From: Annona cherimola
Lineage: Eukaryota > Streptophyta > Magnoliopsida > Magnoliales > Annonaceae
Direction: 5' to 3'
NCBI GenBank assembly: GCA_030490835.1
Contig: CM059972.1
Span: forward strand, 48,959,452-49,023,451
DNA length: 64,000 bases
Shown here: in pieces, positions 58,308 through 64,000 of the stretch
Layout: every line of letters starts with the position of its first letter
Position numbering within the stretch: position 1 is the stretch's first letter
Made by a program: the position numbers and the translations under genes
Notes under the pieces: model-generated
What the model saw: the letters and a program-made list of their open reading frames with translations, nothing else
Told to the model about the DNA's origin: nothing
Database searches by the model: none

Positions 58308-60139
58308 TGTTGGTCCCGAGTTAATGGCAATTACCCAAGAGGGGAGGGGTGAATTGGGTATTTAAAAAATTTACAAGTTAAACAGAAACTTTACCCCGGA
58401 TTAATCTAGTCCCCTTTATGAAGAAACAAAATGGAAAGCAATATAATGTAGAGAGCAGAAATATAAATCAACACACAAGATTTTATAGTGGTTCGGGCAA
58501 CCTCCCTGCTCCACTCTTCCAAGATCACACCCCTTGTGACTTGGGTTCCACTATTGTATTTCACAAATACAACTAGAGTCACTGCTCTCTTCTAGATTCT
58601 AGCTCTAGGGGGCATCAACAAATCACAACATAAGTAGGTGATGAGTTCCACTCCAATCACACACTACTTTGCTTACACTTGATCTTAGTTATCCTAACTA
58701 AATCAAGTTCAACACAACAATAAAAATAACGGAAAGATTCTACACTTTACTGTTGTGTAGAGATAGTTTTGGCGCAGAGAAGAACTTGTACAACAATGTT
58801 GATGAATCAATAAGAAGCTCTTGGCAGCTTGAAAGCAAAGTTCTTCTTCAAGATGTTGGCTTGATCACTTAAAGCTCTTAAGGATGGGAGTTATGCACAT
58901 TCAATGATTCTCAGCTACCCTCCTCGTTCATATTGAATGCCTTTTATAATTGTGGAGGGAATCCGAACGTTTGAAGGTAGGTGGCGCGCATTTAATGCGC
59001 CAACGTTCGAATATTTTTCGACCGTTGCGACCCAAGTCGCAGGTGGAGTCGACTTCGGGTGCGACTTCGCCCAAGTCGCAGATGGAGTCGACTTTGGGTG
59101 CGACTTCGCCTTTTCGCAACATCTTCAAGTTCCAGACTGGGTCGACTTGGTCCTCGACTTGACCCAAGTCGCAGGTGGAGTCGACTTCGGGTGCGACTTC
59201 ACCTCGGCAGGTTGCTTGACGTTCTTGAAATCCTTGGAATGCTTCGCTTGCTTGGACTTCTTCATGCCTTTTGTTGTTCTTCCTTGATTTATTTCTCTTT
59301 GGACCATTGTGTTTTCATCCTAGCTTGTTTCCCTTAGCTCCATGATTTGCAAGCCTTGAGTCCTTGAGTCTTGAATCTTGTATTCATGAATATATCTTGA
59401 TTTGAATGGTTGAGTTTATGCATCTTTCTTTCTTTGGACTTGGATTAGTCTTCATGTGTTCCAATATGAGCATCTGAGTTGACTTGATCTTCAACTTTAC
59501 TCGGTTCTCCCTTGAAATCGATTTAAACCTGATTTGTCTTCTGAAGTTCTTGCTCTGTCCGATTGAAGTCAATGCCGGAGTCGACTTGGTCTGCGACTTC
59601 GCCCAAGTCGCATGCAGAGTCGACTTGAGATGCGACTTTGGCAGCCCCAGTTCACGGTTTCAACTCTGGACAGATACGACGCCTCCAGGTCGCTACTGGA
59701 GTCGACTTGGTCTGCGACTTCACCTCAAGTCGCAAGTGGAGTCAACTTGGGATGCGACTTCGGCACCTCTCAGTCTTGACTTCAACTCTGGAAGGAAATG
59801 TCATTTCAAAGTCGATGCTGGAGTCGACTTGGTCTGTGACTTCACCCAAGTTGCATGCGGAGTCGACTTCGTTTATGACTTCGGTAGCTCTGCTCCCCTA
59901 TTTCAACTTTGGAAGGAAATGACGCCTCGAAGTCGATGCTGGAGTCGACTTGGGGATCGACTTGGCCTAAGTCGATGCCTGAGTCGACTTGGAAATCGAC
60001 TTGACTTGTCATGCTTCATTTTCTTCAAATTTATAGCCTTTAATCATTTCCACAAACATGTTAGTATCCAAGACTTACTCAAATTGATTTGTTAATCATC
60101 CAAACATAGACTTAGCTTATTTTCCACATATTTCCAACA
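58308..60139 (-). mobile_element. Family-A solo LTR (1832 bp)
   Basis: TGTTGGTCCC to TTTCCAACA on the plus strand, flanked by TTTTT on both sides (58303-58307, 60140-60144). No internal region is present. It contains one CTAGA block (58585), the GAACGTT/AACGTTC arms with the GGCGCGCATTTAATGCGCC core (58964-59010), and GTCGAC arrays (59030-59215 and 59570-60005). The second array is expanded, which explains its greater length. A homopolymer TSD is weaker evidence than the others, but the limits agree with all other A LTRs. Confidence 0.87.
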
Positions 60140-60459
60140 TTTTTATCCCAAATCCAAAAGATAAATTCAAGTGGTCATAACTTGAGTTAGAAACGTCGGT
60201 TTGAGATGAAATTTGAAATTATGGAATAAAATTATGAAATTTATGATATGAATGGAATGGATTAAGCTAATTATTATGAGAAGTTACTTTCTTGGAGAGC
60301 AAGTAAGAGGTTACTTAAGAGCTAAGCAAAGAGGGCAATTTGGGAAAGGTGAAAATAGAATTTACTACAATGCCCTAGGGGTTGCTTGAGTACCAAGAAA
60401 AGTGGCAAATAAAAAGAGAAAAAAAGGAGAGCAAGGGGCTGGACGTTCCAGCAGGGGAG

Positions 60460-60487
60460 AAAAGGAGAGAGAGAAGGAGAAAGAGAA

Positions 60488-60567
<80 letters not shown>
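60460..60567 (+). repeat. (GA)n microsatellite in the D leader
   Basis: Nearly pure GA dinucleotides with a few AAAG interruptions, within a longer purine-rich leader (60400-60700). It encodes nothing plausible; the Ser/Leu- and Arg/Glu-rich frames over it are artefacts. Confidence 0.9.
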
Positions 60568-60570
<3 letters not shown>

Positions 60571-62569
60571 GAGAGAAATGGAGATTTTCTCCAAAGGCAG
60601 CACCTAGGGCACGTCCAACCCAGCAAGGAAGAGGAGAAAAGAGGAGGAAAAGAAGAAGGAAAAAGAGAAGGAGAAGCTCGGGGCAAAGAATCGACGAAAT
60701 CGGGTAAGTACCCGTTGAGTTAAGCCTTCCAATTTCCAAGTTTTCTTCTTGATATTGGAATCATGGTTTTGAATCATAATAAACCTCTAAATAAAGATTA
60801 ATAACATTCTGGAATTAATTATTGATTGAGGGTTTTGCATATGTATTGAAAAGAGATGCAAATATGGGAGCAAAACCTAGAAGAAATGAGGTAGAAATCT
60901 AAAATATGGAATAAATAGTCAATGAAAGTTTTTAAAATGAAAATTTGTGGTAAGACTCATGATGTGGTCATTAAGGAACGACCCAATTTTCATCTTAAAA
61001 TAATAAGCACGTTGGAAATTAAAAATCCGGGAATATCAACCTGGACAGGATTAAACGGGTGGCAGGATCAGCTGCAAAAAATGATTTTTATTAATTTTTA
61101 TACAAGAAATTTTGGGCTAAACATTTTACAAGATATATAATACATATTTATAATAATAAAAATAAAATAAAAATTAAGTTTTGATGGGTATAAATACACC
61201 CCATAATGTATGTGATTCAAGCTGTCTGAAAATGGATGCTGCTGTCCAACAAGGTAAAAATACCAAAATAAATATAAATTATTAATTTTTTGTGCTAGAA
61301 ATATTTATTTTGGTTAATTAATGAAGTTATTAAGGTATGATAGAAATTTTAGATCAAAAATAATTGATTTGATAATAATCCAATATTTTGAGAGTTCAGC
61401 ATGTATGATTTCAGCATTATGAGCAGCTTAAGGAATAAATCAAGATAAATGTTAAATTCCAGGTTTTTATGATGGAATTTGACTTATAATGGGATATAAA
61501 TCATTATTTAGTGTAATTCATATGATGATTTTTGAATAAGTTTCTGATTTTATAAGGTATGGAACTTAGGGTTGCATATATGACCCGATTTTTCCATTTT
61601 TATGTTAAAATGGTGTAGAAATGAGATTAAATGGTTTATGAAAGTTATGTAGGGTAAAATACACTAGGATTAGGGTAATTTGTATGCCCAAAAGGATTTG
61701 GGAAGGTGAGCCCCAAATCTGATTTTTATAAATTTTATGAAAAGATGTCCAAATGGGGTGAAAACGGTACCCGAAATGGATGAGTAAGTTGCTGTATGGA
61801 AACTATTTAATTATGGGATTAAAATATGTGTTAATATCCTAAATTTGGGTTAATAAAAGTATGGTTTAAGGCTGGAAAATTTGGATTAAAAATCTGTTTA
61901 AACCATATTGCTAAAGAGAGCATTGAAACGACGAAAAACGGGTTCTAAAGTTGCTGTTTTGGGAACCCTATGATAAATGGATTAAAATTTAGAAAATTAA
62001 ACCTGAATTATGTGTTAATTAAGGTATTTAATCATGCTGAAATTAGGATTAAATTTCTATTTTAATAAATTTTAAGAAACACATAAGTATGTGTTGAGAA
62101 ATGGACACGTATGGAGAGATAAGCTTGAATAAATGAGGAATGATTTATGTGAGTTTTTAAAATGAAAAAATGCATAAATAAGTGATGGAAAACGTGGATT
62201 AGGTTAATATTTAAGTAAATAATGATAATCTCAAATTTAAAGATTATTATATGATGTCTAAGTTAGCAACTAAGTGCTTAAAATGAGCACTGTTGTATGA
62301 AAAATGAAAAATATGTTAAAAATGATAAATGGAGGTAATGAACTTCTAAATAATGATTTAATGAAATATTATTACATGTATGTAAGTTTACCCTACATAA
62401 GGGTATTAAAAATGAATGAATGGATGATTGATATGTATAAGCTATGTTGCTAAGTATGAATACCCGACTTGAAAGACAAGTGGGTTAAGTTAGATGAACT
62501 TATGTAGGTTGGAAAACCTAAGGAATATAAGTATTTAAGGATGATGTCAATAAATGAAATGTTATCTAG

Positions 62570-62616
62570 GCAAAGGCAAGGAAAAGAATGGAAGAAAAGG
62601 ATTATGGCGATCTTAG
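62570..62616 (+). other. Exon-like block in the third D copy
   Basis: 47 bp bounded by GTTATCTAG and GTAAGCAAGC. The inside (GCAAAGGCAAGGAAAAGAAT...GCGATCTTAG) is almost the same as in the two other D copies, where it is on the minus strand (46738-46781 and 55855-55902). Confidence 0.5.
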
Positions 62617-63767
62617 GTAAGCAAGCGAACTTTCTAAAATAATGTTTTCTTTCTATATGATGATGTGTGATTGAAATGTTTATGTTTATGTTTTAATGAA
62701 TGAGCAAGCACAAGTTTTGAAAATGATGGCTTTAATGAAAAGCCACAAGTTTTGGAAAATGACAGCTTTAATGAAAAGTCGTAAGTTTTGGAAAAGAATG
62801 GCTTTAAGGAAAAGCCTCAAGGTTTTCTTTATGGAAAATAAACAATACATTTTAAGATAAGGATTTTATCATCAGTGTTTCCAAAGATTAGCAATGCTTT
62901 ATGTTAATGGAATTAAGAATTTTTCTTATGAGTAAGCAAGTTCTCCATGATAATATTTTCAAAGGATTTCATGTTTGATGCCAATGGTTTTTAAGAATTT
63001 TCTTATAAGCAAGCAAGTTCTTTATGATATTGTTTTAAAAGTATTTTATAAGAAAAAGAAAATTTTACCCTTTTTCACAAAGTATTGTTTGTAAATAAGT
63101 TTTGAGTTATTTCTACAATAATTTGTGATAAACAATTATGTTTATGAAGGAAAAAGGAAAAGGGTAAGTAATTTATGAAAAAGATTTGTTTTGCTAGGTC
63201 ATGATAATTAAATAATAAATGATGATTTGGACATAGTCCATATGTTTTGAAATGATATTCGAAAAAGTTTCGAATTCCTTTAGATAAGGAAATCTATGTT
63301 GAAAATGTTGGAAAAATATTTATACGGATGTGTTGAAGGGGATTTAAGGATGACCAACCTCCTATGTTGATTTCATAAAATAGTTTGATTTCAGGTTGCT
63401 AAAGTAGCATACAAAAGACCATGCAAGGTCCCTATATGTAAAAATGAAAAAATTAATATGTGGACAAGAAATTGATTTTAAGGTGGTTGAGAAGGGGTTA
63501 GCACAATTGCATAACTTTTGTGAGCGAAAAGCCCCGAAATGGAAACCAAGAAAATGCTAGGAAAAATGTATGATTTATTCTTGAAAATCTAAAAGTTTTG
63601 AAATTATTTTATTAAAAGGGTTTTAAGTTGTATTGTTTCTCAAACATTTCAAATATTTATCAAAATATTTTACTCAAAATAATTCTAAAAGAATTTAAGG
63701 AAGGTCTTCCTAAAATTAGATTTCAAATGACAACTTGTTTAAAGTAGGTGCGCTTGCTTTACAAGTT

Positions 63768-63940
63768 GACACGGACTGCGGTTTGTGATGTGTTTTTGAA
63801 AATGATTTTTTTAAAGACACAGACTTTGGTCTGTGATGTTTTTAAGTTATAGATGCAGACAAAAGTCTATGATCCCGATTTTAAAGAATACGGGTTGCGG
63901 TCTGTAATACTTTAAACCAAACGGACTGCGGTCCGTCAAG
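63768..63940. repeat. ACAGAC/GTCTGT palindrome array in the third D copy
   Basis: Five units at about 63771, 63819, 63855, 63890 and 63920, with centres such as CGGACTGCGGTCCG and CAGACTTTGGTCTG. Arm changes are partly compensated (CGGAC with GTCCG, CAGAC with GTCTG). Confidence 0.8.
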
Positions 63941-64000
63941 ATGATGTTTGATGCACCAATACAAGGAACAGGCCAGTTGTAGAGCATGTGTGGGATGACC

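Larger units (their letters stand above)
57872..64000 (+). mobile_element. Third family-D LTR copy (plus), truncated by window end
   Basis: Starts TGTGAAACCTCAAC at 57872 and continues to the window end, interrupted by a family-A solo LTR at 58308-60139. In sense order it shows the CATAACTTGACG block, a purine-rich leader with a GA microsatellite, the donor-like CGGGTAAGTACC (GT 60704-60705), exon-like block 62570-62616 and the ACAGAC palindromes. It ends in text matching 45470-45520 (complement). About 1.4 kb of the LTR should follow. The left flank is AGCAA. Confidence 0.8.

Noticed and set aside
60322..60739. Several overlapping ORFs rich in Ser/Leu or Arg/Glu
   Set aside because: They translate the GA microsatellite and the purine-rich leader; low complexity, no domain.

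Overview
The window is repeat-rich plant nuclear DNA. I see no host protein-coding gene, rRNA or tRNA gene. The evidence is SIRE-type Ty1/copia retrotransposons primed by initiator-Met tRNA (PBS TGGTATCAGAGC), several very long TGTGAAACC...CCACA LTRs of Ty3/gypsy Tekay/Del type, and one element with the Athila/Tat-type PBS TGGCGCCGTTGCC. The species cannot be named from the sequence; an angiosperm is most likely. Family names below are local: A = SIRE-like copia; B, C and D = three subfamilies of Tekay-like long LTRs.

Left nest (1-36853). The lowest layer is a degraded family-A element, A1. Its 5' LTR is cut by the window start and its 3' LTR is 35232-36853. A1's 5' LTR was hit by a family-B LTR (111-25337). 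That B LTR was hit by a family-A solo LTR (274-21373, minus, TSD AAGAT). The solo LTR was hit by a complete family-A element (1555-20983, minus, TSD GACTT), called outer here. The reverse transcriptase gene of outer was then hit by a young complete family-A element (4127-14977, plus, TSD GCAGT/GTAGT), called inner. That makes five insertion layers, four with full or near-full target-site duplications. A1's third gene was hit separately by a 6.9-kb non-autonomous family-C element (26767-33673, TSD TCAAG).

Inner carries gag, pol and a third ORF (ORF2) with no envelope-like features. Gag would form the particle. Pol supplies protease, integrase, reverse transcriptase and RNase H. ORF2 looks like a basic, possibly nuclear protein with a conserved core and a C-terminal coiled coil. 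By eye the two LTRs of inner differ by only about three changes in 1.68 kb, so it is recent. It has one premature stop at gag codon 15. Outer lacks ORF2 and has about 20 LTR differences.

Middle (36854-39982) is AT-rich sequence with no recognisable gene and probable decayed Tekay-like LTR pieces.

Right nest (39983-64000). A family-B LTR end (minus) is interrupted by an Athila/Tat-like element (plus; LTR, PBS, broken gag). That is interrupted by a family-C LTR (minus), which in turn holds a 5.7-kb D LTR (44185-49869, minus, TSD TATTA/TATTG) and a second D copy (from 50160, minus). The second D copy contains a 2.7-kb block of satellite-like tandem arrays and is interrupted by a third D copy (from 57872, plus). 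The third copy carries a family-A solo LTR (58308-60139, TSD TTTTT). Several of these elements run off the right edge.

The less expected signals are these. (1) The LTRs of several unrelated families each carry arrays of short palindromes: GTCGAC-centred in A, GGACAT/ATGTCC and ACAGAC/GTCTGT in D, CCTAGG-centred in the Athila-like LTR. (2) Seven B/C/D LTR copies share a 39-48-bp block bounded by AG and GTAAGC, which looks like a small exon. (3) The family-C element carries about five tandem degenerate copies of its own primer-binding site. (4) The pol-ORF2 spacer of family A repeats the LTR's palindrome motif and is followed by a long pyrimidine tract, as if ORF2 has its own promoter.
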